From contig NZ_CP025473.1 of the NCBI RefSeq assembly GCF_003957375.1, positions 831,501 to 895,500 on the forward strand: a DNA stretch of 64,000 nt. Reading direction: 5' to 3'. Below, piece by piece: positions 17,556-27,157 of the stretch. The position numbers were made by a program, and so were the translations under genes. Under the pieces are notes generated by a model. It had not been told where the DNA came from, did not search any database, and worked only from the letters and a program-made list of their open reading frames with translations. The first letter of the stretch is position 1; the number at the start of each line of letters is the position of its first letter. This stretch comes from Enterococcus mundtii (GTDB taxonomy: Bacteria; Bacillota; Bacilli; Lactobacillales; Enterococcaceae).

Positions 17556-18422
17556 ATGAAAGGAATCATCCTTGCGGGAGGAAGCGGAACACGCTTGTAC
17601 CCACTAACAAAGGCAACCTCGAAACAGTTGATGCCAGTCTACGACAAACCAATGATCTATTATCCAATGTCTATTTTGATGTTGGCAGGTATCAAGGAGA
17701 TATTGATTATTTCAACACCTCAAGATACCCCGCGCTTTAAAGAATTATTTGGAAATGGGCATGATCTAGGTATCCACCTTGAATATGCGGTTCAAGAGAG
17801 TCCCGATGGCTTAGCTCAAGCTTTTATCATTGGGGAAGAATTTATTGGCGATGATAGTGTTTGTCTTGTTTTAGGAGATAATATCTACTATGGTGGCGGA
17901 CTATCAAAAATGTTGCAACGTGCTGCCTCTAGAGAAAGTGGAGCGACCGTTTTCGGGTATCATGTTAATGATCCGGAACGTTTTGGTGTGGTCGAATTTG
18001 ATGAAAATATGCAAGCTCTCTCTATTGAAGAGAAACCAACAGAACCAAAATCAAACTATGCTGTCACAGGACTTTATTTCTACGACAACGATGTGATTTC
18101 AATTGCAAAAGAAATCAAACCATCTGAGCGTGGCGAACTAGAGATCACTGACGTCAACAAAGCATATTTAGAAAGAGGAAAACTTTCTGTAGAGATTATG
18201 GGACGTGGTTTTGCATGGTTAGATACAGGCACGCATGAATCTTTACTTGAAGCTTCTACATTTATTGAAACGATTGAAAAGCGTCAAAACTTAAAAGTTG
18301 CTTGTTTAGAAGAGGTGGCTTATCGAATGGGCTATATCGACAAACAACAATTAGCTGTTTTGGCAGAACCACTGAAAAAAAATCAATATGGTCAATACTT
18401 ATTAAGATTGGCTGCTGAATAA
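17556..18422 (+). CDS. rmlA: Glucose-1-phosphate thymidylyltransferase
   Basis: A 288-residue cytoplasmic enzyme making dTDP-glucose from glucose-1-phosphate and dTTP, the first step of dTDP-L-rhamnose synthesis. [27 protein letters not shown] and [11 protein letters not shown] are diagnostic, and [14 protein letters not shown] completes the sugar-nucleotide site. AAAGGAGCG precedes the ATG. It is the first of rmlA-rmlC-rmlB (epaE-epaF-epaG in E. faecalis). Confidence 0.97.
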   Translation: MKGIILAGGSGTRLYPLTKATSKQLMPVYDKPMIYYPMSILMLAGIKEILIISTPQDTPRFKELFGNGHDLGIHLEYAVQESPDGLAQAFIIGEEFIGDDSVCLVLGDNIYYGGGLSKMLQRAASRESGATVFGYHVNDPERFGVVEFDENMQALSIEEKPTEPKSNYAVTGLYFYDNDVISIAKEIKPSERGELEITDVNKAYLERGKLSVEIMGRGFAWLDTGTHESLLEASTFIETIEKRQNLKVACLEEVAYRMGYIDKQQLAVLAEPLKKNQYGQYLLRLAAE

Positions 18423-18435
18423 GGAGTTTTTAGTG

Positions 18436-19008
18436 ATGAAAGTGACGGATACTAAATTAACAGATGTTAAAATTATCGAAATGGATGTTTTTGGGGACCA
18501 TCGTGGTTTCTTTACAGAAAGCTATTCAAAAGCAAAATTTGCGGAACATGGATTAGATTTTGATTTTGTTCAAGATAATCACTCTCTATCTGCTGAAGCA
18601 GGAGTGATTCGTGGTTTGCATTTTCAAAAAGGGGCATCTGCTCAAACAAAATTGATCCGTGTCACTTCAGGAGCAGTCTTAGATGTGATCGTCGATATTC
18701 GTAAAGGTAGTCCGACCTATGGACAGTGGGAAAGTTATATCTTATCTGAATATAATCATCGTCAATTACTTGTACCCAAGGGATACGCGCATGGTTTCGT
18801 GACGTTGACACCAAATGTGAATTTCCTTTATAAATGCGATAATTATTATGATGCCGCAGCAGACGGTGGGATCGCATTTGACGATCCAGAGTTAGCGATT
18901 GATTGGCCGATCGATCTTTCAAAAGCGATCATGTCTGAAAAAGACCATAATCATCCTACACTAAAAGAATTTGAAGCAGAAAACCCATTTGTTTATGGTG
19001 AAATCTAA
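18436..19008 (+). CDS. rmlC: dTDP-4-dehydrorhamnose 3,5-epimerase
   Basis: A 190-residue cupin epimerase acting third in dTDP-L-rhamnose synthesis. Motifs: DHRGFFTESYSKAKF, FVQDNHSLS, GVIRGLHFQ with the catalytic His, LVPKGYAHGF, and FLYKCDNYYDAAADGGI. AAGGAG lies 9 nt before the ATG at 18436; a GTG one codon earlier is a possible alternative. It follows rmlA by 13 nt. Confidence 0.96.
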   Translation: MKVTDTKLTDVKIIEMDVFGDHRGFFTESYSKAKFAEHGLDFDFVQDNHSLSAEAGVIRGLHFQKGASAQTKLIRVTSGAVLDVIVDIRKGSPTYGQWESYILSEYNHRQLLVPKGYAHGFVTLTPNVNFLYKCDNYYDAAADGGIAFDDPELAIDWPIDLSKAIMSEKDHNHPTLKEFEAENPFVYGEI

Positions 19009-19031
19009 CATTTGATGAGGAGAAATATTAA

Positions 19032-20060
<1,029 letters not shown>

Positions 20061-20096
20061 GAAGCGAGAAATCGACTCCCTCGCACAAGCTGCCTA

Positions 20097-20222
20097 GATA
20101 AGAGTCAGAGACTTCCTCTTATCAGATGTTTTTCTTGCTTGAATAGATAGCTTGAGAGACTCAACCTCTTTTTAAATAGTCATTGAAGGGGCACTGCGTT
20201 TAACTGACGCTGCCCCTTTTTT
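20097..20222 (+). terminator. Double hairpin terminator after rmlB
   Basis: Two consecutive hairpins. GATAAGAG (20097-20104) with CTCTTATC (20116-20123) is followed by GTTTTTC. AAGGGGCA plus GCG (20186-20198) with CGC plus TGCCCCTT (20208-20218) is followed by TTTTTTC. The second is strong. They interrupt the rml genes between rmlB and rmlD. Confidence 0.75.
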
Positions 20223-20224
20223 CA

Positions 20225-20510
20225 TGAAAAAGTTTTTAAGAGCGCTTGATGGATGCTCATCCTCTCGAAAAGCGAGAACCGATATGGTAGAATAAGCTTG
20301 ATTCTTAGAACGTGGTTGGCACATAAGTGTTCTGCCGTTGTTTGGGGATAAGGGGGAGATAATGAGACCGTTATTTTTGTCCCATACTCCGAACAAACAG
20401 TTGAATGAATCGAATTTCAAAGATAAAGCGTTCATTAAAGACAACATGATAGCTAATGATATTTTTACAAAAACAGTTTAAAAATAAATAAATCAAGGAG
20501 CGATTGCGTT
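20225..20510. other. Long gap before rmlD without a gene
   Basis: Between the terminator after rmlB and rmlD lie about 286 nt. The only open frame (91 codons, - strand) runs through the terminator hairpin, has no ribosome binding site and matches no family I know. GC-rich patches (about 20310-20400) look unlike the surrounding AT-rich spacer DNA, as in a dispersed intergenic repeat or a structured RNA. No clear promoter for rmlD could be picked. Confidence 0.4.
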
Positions 20511-21362
20511 ATGTTTTTATTAACAGGTGGAAATGGTCAACTTGGTACCGAGTTACGTCATTTATTAGATGAGAAAGGATTAGATTATGTTTCGACTGAC
20601 GCCCAAGAACTAGATATCACAGATGCAGAAAAAACAATGGCTTATATCACAGACTTAAAGCCTGAAGTCATCTTCCATTGTGCAGCCTATACTGCTGTCG
20701 ATAAAGCTGAAGACGAAGGAAAAGAATTAGATGAAAAAATTAATGTAGACGGAACGAGAAATGTTGCATTGGCAGCAAAATCAGTAAATGCGAAATTGAT
20801 TTATATCAGTACCGATTATGTCTTTGATGGTAAAAAAGAAGCTGAAGAATATCTAGAAGATGATGCAACCAATCCATTGAATGAATATGGTCGTACAAAA
20901 TTACTAGGCGAACAAGCAGTGCAGGAAATTTTAGAAGATTATTATATTATTCGTACATCATGGGTATTTGGTGTATATGGTCATAACTTTGTTTATACGA
21001 TGCAACGTTTGGCACAAACCCATGATCGATTAACAGTGGTCAATGACCAATTTGGACGTCCAACATGGACACGCACACTGGCTGAATTTATGGTCTATGT
21101 AATCGAAGAAAAAGTACCATATGGTGTCTATCATCTATCAAACGAGAATAGTTGTTCATGGTATGAATTCGCAAAAGAAATCTTAAAAGATACAGCAGTA
21201 GAAGTAGCTCCTGTTACTTCAGCCGAATATCCACAAAAAGCGATACGTCCACAATATTCAGTGATGAGCCTGAAAAAAACGGAAGATCTTGGTTTTGTTA
21301 TTCCAACGTGGCAAGAAGCACTTGAACAAATGTTACAAGCTTCTGAAAAATTAAACAAATAA
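20511..21362 (+). CDS. rmlD: dTDP-4-dehydrorhamnose reductase
   Basis: A 283-residue SDR enzyme completing dTDP-L-rhamnose. TGGNGQLGTELRHLL binds NADPH, YISTDYVFDG holds the catalytic Thr, and EYGRTKLLGEQAV is the Tyr-x3-Lys motif. SD CAAGGAGCG. It is separated from rmlACB by a terminator and 450 nt, and leads into the large membrane protein gene 46 nt downstream. Confidence 0.96.
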   Translation: MFLLTGGNGQLGTELRHLLDEKGLDYVSTDAQELDITDAEKTMAYITDLKPEVIFHCAAYTAVDKAEDEGKELDEKINVDGTRNVALAAKSVNAKLIYISTDYVFDGKKEAEEYLEDDATNPLNEYGRTKLLGEQAVQEILEDYYIIRTSWVFGVYGHNFVYTMQRLAQTHDRLTVVNDQFGRPTWTRTLAEFMVYVIEEKVPYGVYHLSNENSCSWYEFAKEILKDTAVEVAPVTSAEYPQKAIRPQYSVMSLKKTEDLGFVIPTWQEALEQMLQASEKLNK

Positions 21363-21408
21363 GGTTTTTCCTTAGAAAAAAGAAACAACGAAGAAATTGG
21401 AGAATTTT

Positions 21409-23424
21409 ATGGAAAAACAAACAAGAAGTGCAAGGCGAGATAAACCACGACAAACGGAAACAGAACTGACGCATCCATTGTTAGATATCCTATTGAAATT
21501 GCGTTATGTGATTGGTTTACTAGTGATCGTTATTGTTGTGACCTTCAACTTGAATGGTAGTTCGATCGGTAGCTGGGATAACTATGTATCCCAAAGAGAT
21601 GATGGGAAAAAGACGGATGTGATTTTTGGTCAAAATCGAGAAGTTCGTTCAGATGAATGGCTGGTCCAAACACCTTTTTATTTCTCTCAAGCAGAATCGG
21701 GGTATCCGGTCATCAACGAAGATTATTCATTGAATGGTCAAAATATGATTATTGCCTACAATTCACCAGTGAAAGATATCACTGTTATCGGTAAGCCATT
21801 TAACTGGGGATTCTTCTTTTTAGGAAGGGATCGAGGATTATCCTTTTATTGGGCAATGAAATTGGTAGTCATGGTCCTGTTAGGATTTGAACTCCTGATG
21901 ATCTTAACGAAAAGAAACAAGCCACTTTCGTTGATTGGGTCATTTGCATTGACCTTCTCACCAGCTGTTCAATGGTGGTTCATGCAACACGTTGGCGATT
22001 TGATTTTCTTTACAATTGGTTTAATGGTCGCCTTTTATCATTATTTTTATCACCATGAAAAAAAGTGGCTGCGCGCATTGATGATGTTATTAGTGGTCAT
22101 ATTCGGTCTCGGATTTATCTTAGTCATCTATCCGGCCCATCAAGTGATGCTCGCCTATCTATTAGTTTTTTATTTTGTCGGTTTACTGATCTATTACCGC
22201 AAAAAAATACATTGGGATTGGTTTGACGCTGTATTGATTACTGCTGCGTTGTTGTTTATTGGTATTGTCATGTGGCATTTTTGGTCAATTTCTAAAGATG
22301 CGTTACTCGCCTCTTTGAATACGTTGTATCCTGGGAATCGAGTAAGTACAGGTGGTAAATGGAAATTTAGTGAATTCTTCTATTTCTTAACGAACTGGAA
22401 AATCCCATTCGAGGATATCAATTTCTCAAATAACTCAGAAGTAGCACTCTTTTACCATTTCTTCCCAACTGTCTTTTTAGCAAGTCCATTTGTCTTGTTT
22501 GGAAAAAAAAACGACGATCAAAAAATTATTGGTCGGATCTTAATGCTCTTTTGTCTCTTCGCAATTTTTTGGATCACCATTGGCTTACCTAGAACGATGG
22601 CTCAATTGACCTTGTTATCATTTGTCCCACCATTTCGTGCGATCTTAACTTTCAGCTTTGCTGCCTTTCTATTATCGATTTGGTTTATCGCGTACATTTG
22701 GAAACACGATGTCATCCCTACGTGGTATAAATTCGTCTTATTGATTACTAATGCAGGTATCTATTACTATGCGTTACAAGGTTCCAAGATGGAAGGCTAT
22801 TTCTCTGGCTTTGAGTTAACTAGTGTGATTGTTCTGGGGACACTCCTTTTAGCATTTGCACTGTTTCGACAACGCGTCTTTTTCTACCTTTCATTTAGTG
22901 CATTGATCATTGCTTCTGGTTTCTTTGTGAATCCAGTTGTCCAAGGAACAGGTGCAATTTTTGAAAAAACGTTAGCCAAGGAAATTCAAAAAATCGATCA
23001 ACAGGATCCAGGTCAAGTATGGTTAACCGAAGATGAGCTCTATAATTTCACACCGGCTTTAGGGGTGAAGGCATTCAATACGGTCCGCTTTTATCCAGAC
23101 AAAGCTGCATGGCAATTGATTGATCCAGAAGGGGAATATGAGCGTTTCTACAATCGTTATGCCCATACTAGAGCTTTTATTGCCAAAGAAGATACAGTCT
23201 TCAAGCTAGATCGTCCAGACATGTTCTCAGTGACTTTGAATTTTGATGATGCTGAAAAGTTAGGCATCAAATATGTCGTAACCAAGCGTCCATTAGATGA
23301 CTATAATCAGCGTAATGAAGCGCAGTTCACTAAATTATATGGACCAGACGACGATGGGCACATGATCTATGAAGTAGCGTATCCAAACTATGCTACTTGG
23401 CAAACACAGTCTACTGGTCAATAA
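21409..23424 (+). CDS. Large polytopic membrane protein of Epa locus, GT-C-like
   Basis: A 671-residue protein with a basic cytoplasmic N-terminus and about 11 to 13 membrane helices in residues 30-520, then a C-terminal extracytoplasmic domain of about 150 residues. A long loop after the first helix (SSIGSWDNYVSQRDDGKKTD, ending NREVRSDEWLVQTP) carries acidic residues, as in GT-C fold lipid-linked sugar transferases and YfhO-like proteins. I infer a role in transferring a side-chain sugar from a lipid carrier outside the membrane. TTGGAGAA precedes the ATG at 21409; a TTG at 21397 is less likely. It occupies the epaI/epaJ slot, but the symbol cannot be assigned. Confidence 0.75.
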   Translation: MEKQTRSARRDKPRQTETELTHPLLDILLKLRYVIGLLVIVIVVTFNLNGSSIGSWDNYVSQRDDGKKTDVIFGQNREVRSDEWLVQTPFYFSQAESGYPVINEDYSLNGQNMIIAYNSPVKDITVIGKPFNWGFFFLGRDRGLSFYWAMKLVVMVLLGFELLMILTKRNKPLSLIGSFALTFSPAVQWWFMQHVGDLIFFTIGLMVAFYHYFYHHEKKWLRALMMLLVVIFGLGFILVIYPAHQVMLAYLLVFYFVGLLIYYRKKIHWDWFDAVLITAALLFIGIVMWHFWSISKDALLASLNTLYPGNRVSTGGKWKFSEFFYFLTNWKIPFEDINFSNNSEVALFYHFFPTVFLASPFVLFGKKNDDQKIIGRILMLFCLFAIFWITIGLPRTMAQLTLLSFVPPFRAILTFSFAAFLLSIWFIAYIWKHDVIPTWYKFVLLITNAGIYYYALQGSKMEGYFSGFELTSVIVLGTLLLAFALFRQRVFFYLSFSALIIASGFFVNPVVQGTGAIFEKTLAKEIQKIDQQDPGQVWLTEDELYNFTPALGVKAFNTVRFYPDKAAWQLIDPEGEYERFYNRYAHTRAFIAKEDTVFKLDRPDMFSVTLNFDDAEKLGIKYVVTKRPLDDYNQRNEAQFTKLYGPDDDGHMIYEVAYPNYATWQTQSTGQ

Positions 23425-23468
23425 AAAATTTGTAGTTTGAAGAAGATGTGTGCAAAAAAAAGGGGATA

Positions 23469-23519
23469 TTGGATCAGTTAGAAATCATCGTGATAACGCT
23501 GATCCAATGATCCGTTTTT
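23469..23519 (+). terminator. Weak or conditional hairpin before the polymerase gene
   Basis: TTGGATCAG (23469-23477) pairs with CTGATCCAA (23499-23507). The left arm can alternatively pair with TGATCC at 23508-23513, directly before GTTTTTA. The two exclusive pairings resemble an attenuator, but no protein-binding or leader-peptide signal is visible. Confidence 0.4.
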
Positions 23520-23552
23520 AAAAAGTGTTATTTGGAAGAGGAGGTGGAAACC

Positions 23553-24773
23553 ATTCAAACATTTGTCGAAAAATTCATAAATAAAATGAGTACTGGGATC
23601 TTGTTACTGATGCTGATCGCTCTTTTTTCTGTCTGGACGATCGGTATAGGCTCACCAGCTACTTTATTTTTATATGGACATAGCGCACAGTTCGTCACTT
23701 TTGGTGTATTTGTCTTAACAGGACTGAATATCTATAAAGCAAGAGGATTTGACTTTTTTTATCTAGGGGCAGCAGTTGTAATCTTCTGTTTCTATACGTA
23801 TTTCAGTGGAATACGAGAAGGTTCTTTGGCAGGTAATCTGTTGATCCCAATCTTGATTCTGCTTGGATTGAGTGTAAAGTGGATCGAATTTGACAAAGTA
23901 GATCGGGGAATTTATTTGCTTGTCTTCTCATTTTTCCTTGCTGTGACGGTATATCGAGTATTTACAGAGATTCAAGTACCTGAAGGACAAAGTATATGGA
24001 ACCAAGATAATAAATTATCCGATATTTGGATCAATACAAATACGATCGGTAGCTCGTTGATGATGCTTGGACTACTGATCACTGGTTTCGCCAGTTCATT
24101 TGAACGTTGGTATATTCGGATTCTTGGAGTACCAGCGATCCTTGCTGCATTTTTAGGAATCTGGGTATGTCAATCACGCTCGGCATTGATTGCGATCATC
24201 ATTTTTGCTTTATTGGATATCTGGCCTAAAAGATTCTTTAAATTTATTCGTGCACCTTTTATCGGCTATTTAGCTATTTTTAGCCTAGCGCTACCGATAT
24301 CCTATTTAGCTGCCACATCTGAAGAGATTAATCTCTTCACTGGAAGAGAGGGCATATGGCTGAAATTTTATCAAACGATTTCCGAGAGTACAAAGCAACT
24401 ACTGGTTGGAATGAAGCCTTTTCTTTATTTTCGTGGGGATGAGGTTTTAGGTAATCACAATAGTTATAACTCTATTTTGAATTTATATGGATTGATAGGA
24501 ATCGCAATTGTAGGAATTTTATTGCTTGTTTTTGTTGGAAGACTAACACTGAAAGCTGATTTTTCGAATGGACAACTTACATTCTTGTGGGCATTCATGG
24601 CAGTAATGATCCAATCGTTTATGGAAGATACATTGACTTCTTTCCCTTGGATACCTATTGGTTACTTGTTGTTAGCGATGGCAAGTCATCGTTATGATCA
24701 GTCACCAGGTGAGAAAATGAAAATACAAAAGGATGATCAACTGTCAACTTCAAGAGTTGCACGCTATCACTAA
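23553..24773 (+). CDS. O-antigen ligase/polymerase-like membrane protein
   Basis: About 406 residues with 10 to 12 membrane helices of the Wzy/WaaL superfamily. The extracytoplasmic loop between late helices (about residues 265-300, with TGREGIWLKF and GNHNSYNSIL) holds the Arg/His residues expected in ligases, and CQSRSALIAI is the typical preceding helix start. The start is uncertain: the only strong SD (AGAGGAGGT, 23538-23545) is spaced correctly for an ATT codon at 23553. A TTG at 23532 lacks an SD and a GTG at 23544 overlaps it; the first ATG is 23586. It probably ligates or polymerises a polysaccharide unit. Confidence 0.8.
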   Translation: MQTFVEKFINKMSTGILLLMLIALFSVWTIGIGSPATLFLYGHSAQFVTFGVFVLTGLNIYKARGFDFFYLGAAVVIFCFYTYFSGIREGSLAGNLLIPILILLGLSVKWIEFDKVDRGIYLLVFSFFLAVTVYRVFTEIQVPEGQSIWNQDNKLSDIWINTNTIGSSLMMLGLLITGFASSFERWYIRILGVPAILAAFLGIWVCQSRSALIAIIIFALLDIWPKRFFKFIRAPFIGYLAIFSLALPISYLAATSEEINLFTGREGIWLKFYQTISESTKQLLVGMKPFLYFRGDEVLGNHNSYNSILNLYGLIGIAIVGILLLVFVGRLTLKADFSNGQLTFLWAFMAVMIQSFMEDTLTSFPWIPIGYLLLAMASHRYDQSPGEKMKIQKDDQLSTSRVARYH

Positions 24774-24917
24774 ATTTGAAAATAAGGGGTGGGAAACAAT
24801 AGTAATAGTCACTTTTGTCTGTCACCTTATAATCGAATAAATGATTGGAGCAGGAACAAGAGCAAGCGCTTCGGAAATAAGGCTAAACACTTATGTTCCA
24901 ACCTCAATAAAAAAAAT

Positions 24918-24958
24918 AAAAACGTGGGTAAGCCTTTTTTGGCAGACCCACGTTTTTT
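24918..24958 (+). terminator. Terminator splitting the Epa locus
   Basis: AAAAACGTGGGT (24918-24929) pairs with ACCCACGTTTTT (24946-24957), with inner GCC/GGC pairs, followed by a T-run. It ends the first polysaccharide transcription unit. Confidence 0.85.
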
Positions 24959-25066
24959 GCTTCATTGCAATTAAGTATCATCTTTTGTAAAATAGTAACG
25001 TTGATAAAAAGTTTGCTTAATAGAAAATTAAGAAACAACGAATATCGCAGTCCTTAGCTTAATATG

Positions 25067-25075
25067 TGGTAAAAT
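25067..25075 (+). promoter_or_regulatory. Extended -10 promoter TGGTAAAAT before the ABC exporter
   Basis: TGG followed by TAAAAT (hexamer 25070-25075) lies 44 nt before the permease start codon. No -35 box is visible. The same motif recurs in front of two other internal units of this locus. Confidence 0.55.
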
Positions 25076-25118
25076 GGCTGTTGACTGTAATTAATTGAAA
25101 CTGCTTGGAGGAACACAA

Positions 25119-25925
25119 ATGTTGAAAGATTTGTTTTTATTTATGAAGGATATCTATCAAAATCGAAAGCTATTACTTCAATTCTCGTTAAATGATTTTA
25201 AATCGCGTTTTGCGGGTTCATTTTTAGGGATTTTATGGGCGTTCATCAATCCCGTGTTTACGGTTCTCATTTACTGGTTAGTCTTTGGCTTCGGCTTGAA
25301 AGCGGCGATGACTGATGGGAAGTATCCGTTTATCGTCTATTTGATCACAGGGATGGTCCCATGGTTCTTTTTCTCAGATGCGTTTACCTCTACAACACTT
25401 GTTTTCCGAGAATACACCTATTTAGTGAAAAAAGTGGTATTCAATATCCGTATCTTACCAACAACTAAAATCCTTTCAAACTTGTACTCACATATGTTCT
25501 TTATTTTGATTGGTTTAGTCGTAACAATGGGCCATGGTATTTTTCCAACGGTCATGTCTTTACAATTGATTTATTATCTATTTTGTATGGTTGCCTTTTT
25601 GACCGGATTGACGTGGTTGACCGCATCGATTCAACCTTTTATACCTGATATCATGCAATTTATCACGATTTTGCTGCAGCTGATTATGTGGACATTACCG
25701 ATTCTTTGGAGTCCTAGTCAATTTAATCCAGCAATCATAAAGATTCTAAAATTAAACCCATTGTATTATGTTGTTCAAGGTTACCGTGAATCATTCTTAA
25801 GTCAAGCTTGGTTCTGGGAACATGGTGCTTATACAATCTATTTTTGGGTAGTTACATTAATCATGTTCGTAATCGGTTCCTTAGTGTTCCGTAGATTGAA
25901 ACCACATTTTTCAGATGTGCTGTAA
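25119..25925 (+). CDS. epaL: ABC-2 type polysaccharide exporter, permease subunit
   Basis: A 268-residue permease with six helices of the Wzm/TagG type. It moves lipid-linked polysaccharide across the membrane with the adjacent ATPase. The amphipathic N-terminal segment (QNRKLLLQFSLNDFKSRFAG), LGILWAFINPVFTVLIYWLVF and LNPLYYVVQGYRESFL are typical. The start at 25119 follows TTGGAGGAAC; upstream in-frame codons lack an SD. The symbol is given by analogy of position and family with E. faecalis. Confidence 0.88.
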   Translation: MLKDLFLFMKDIYQNRKLLLQFSLNDFKSRFAGSFLGILWAFINPVFTVLIYWLVFGFGLKAAMTDGKYPFIVYLITGMVPWFFFSDAFTSTTLVFREYTYLVKKVVFNIRILPTTKILSNLYSHMFFILIGLVVTMGHGIFPTVMSLQLIYYLFCMVAFLTGLTWLTASIQPFIPDIMQFITILLQLIMWTLPILWSPSQFNPAIIKILKLNPLYYVVQGYRESFLSQAWFWEHGAYTIYFWVVTLIMFVIGSLVFRRLKPHFSDVL

Positions 25926-25936
25926 GGAGTATAGTT

Positions 25937-27157
25937 ATGACAGAATACGCAATTAAATTAAACAACATCACTAAATCATACAATATGTATGCGAAACCGA
26001 CGGATCGTTTTAGAGAAGCTTTGAATCCTTTCAAGAAATCGTATCATGATGTGTTCTATGCATTGAAAAATATTGATGTAGAGATCAAAAAAGGTGAAAT
26101 GATCGGTTTTGTCGGTGAAAATGGTTCTGGTAAATCAACGATGCTCAAAATCATTACAGGCGTTTTGACTCCAACAAGTGGAACCATGGAGATCGAAGGA
26201 AAGATTTCTGCCTTACTTGAATTGGGTTCAGGTTTTAATCCAGAATATTCTGGGTATGAAAATATTTATTTAAATGGAATGGTTCTTGGCTTTTCACGTG
26301 AAGAAGTCGATGCGATGGTGGATGACATCATTGATTTCGCAGATATCGGAGACCACGTTTATCAACCAGTTAAAACTTATTCAAGTGGGATGTTCGTACG
26401 CTTAGCTTTTGCGGTAGCGATCAATGTCAATCCAGATATTCTGATCGTTGATGAGGCACTCGCAGTAGGTGACTTGGAGTTCCAATTGAAATGTATGGAA
26501 AAATTTACGGAAATCAAAAATTCTGGGAAGACGATTTTATTTGTTTCCCATGATATCAGCTCGATCCGTCGTTTCTGCGACCGTTCTTACTGGCTAAAAA
26601 ATGGTGAAGTTGTAGAATTTGGTGATACGATGGATGTGACAACCAATTACGAAAACTTCTTAAAGAAAAAATCAGTAAAAACAGTGGATCGTAACAAAAA
26701 TCAAGTGGAGCGTTTTGCTGCCCCAGATATCGTCGATGTGCTAAGTGCTGAGTTACTAGATGAAAACAAGCAACCAATCGATATGTTAGAACAAGGGGAA
26801 GATCTTTATATCAAGGTTACCTATGAAGTGAAAGATGATACCATCAAAAAACCTGTATTAGGGATTGCCCTGCGAACGGTCGATAATTTCTATGTCTGTG
26901 GCTTGAATACCTTACTAGACAATATCACGATTCCTTGGGAAAAAGGAAAAAACGTTTTTTATCTCAAGTATAAGAAGTTAGGCTTACTTGCTGGCGAATA
27001 CTATTTCGATGTGGCGGTTTTTGAAGAAAATGCCACTGTTCCATTAGTTTATAAAACGAAATATATGAACTTATTTGTGACGGGTTCTTATATTGGTGAA
27101 GGGATCGTGGTCTTAGATCACCAGTGGAAAGAAGGAGATCAAAACAATGAAATATGA
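25937..27157 (+). CDS. epaM: ABC-2 type polysaccharide exporter, ATPase with Wzt-like C-terminal domain
   Basis: A 406-residue ATPase subunit. Walker A GENGSGKS is at residues 60-67, signature YSSGMFVRLAFA, Walker B ILIVDEALAVGD and H-loop FVSHD. After residue 250 a beta-sandwich Wzt_C-like domain follows. In O-antigen exporters such domains recognise the terminal cap of the finished polymer, and the methyltransferase encoded next, overlapping by 11 nt, is a candidate capping enzyme. That link is inference. Confidence 0.9.
   Translation: MTEYAIKLNNITKSYNMYAKPTDRFREALNPFKKSYHDVFYALKNIDVEIKKGEMIGFVGENGSGKSTMLKIITGVLTPTSGTMEIEGKISALLELGSGFNPEYSGYENIYLNGMVLGFSREEVDAMVDDIIDFADIGDHVYQPVKTYSSGMFVRLAFAVAINVNPDILIVDEALAVGDLEFQLKCMEKFTEIKNSGKTILFVSHDISSIRRFCDRSYWLKNGEVVEFGDTMDVTTNYENFLKKKSVKTVDRNKNQVERFAAPDIVDVLSAELLDENKQPIDMLEQGEDLYIKVTYEVKDDTIKKPVLGIALRTVDNFYVCGLNTLLDNITIPWEKGKNVFYLKYKKLGLLAGEYYFDVAVFEENATVPLVYKTKYMNLFVTGSYIGEGIVVLDHQWKEGDQNNEI

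Larger units (their letters stand above)
24774..25118. other. Intergenic region with terminator and promoter
   Basis: A 345-nt gap within the polysaccharide locus. It holds a strong terminator (24918-24958) and an extended -10 promoter (25067-25075). An open frame at 24789-24974 runs through the terminator and looks spurious. Confidence 0.6.

Noticed and set aside
20172-20447. 91-codon - strand open frame between rmlB and rmlD
   Set aside because: It passes through the terminator stem and has no ribosome binding site; treated as part of a non-coding block.
24789-24974. 61-codon open frame in the middle of the Epa locus
   Set aside because: It runs through a strong terminator hairpin and matches no family.
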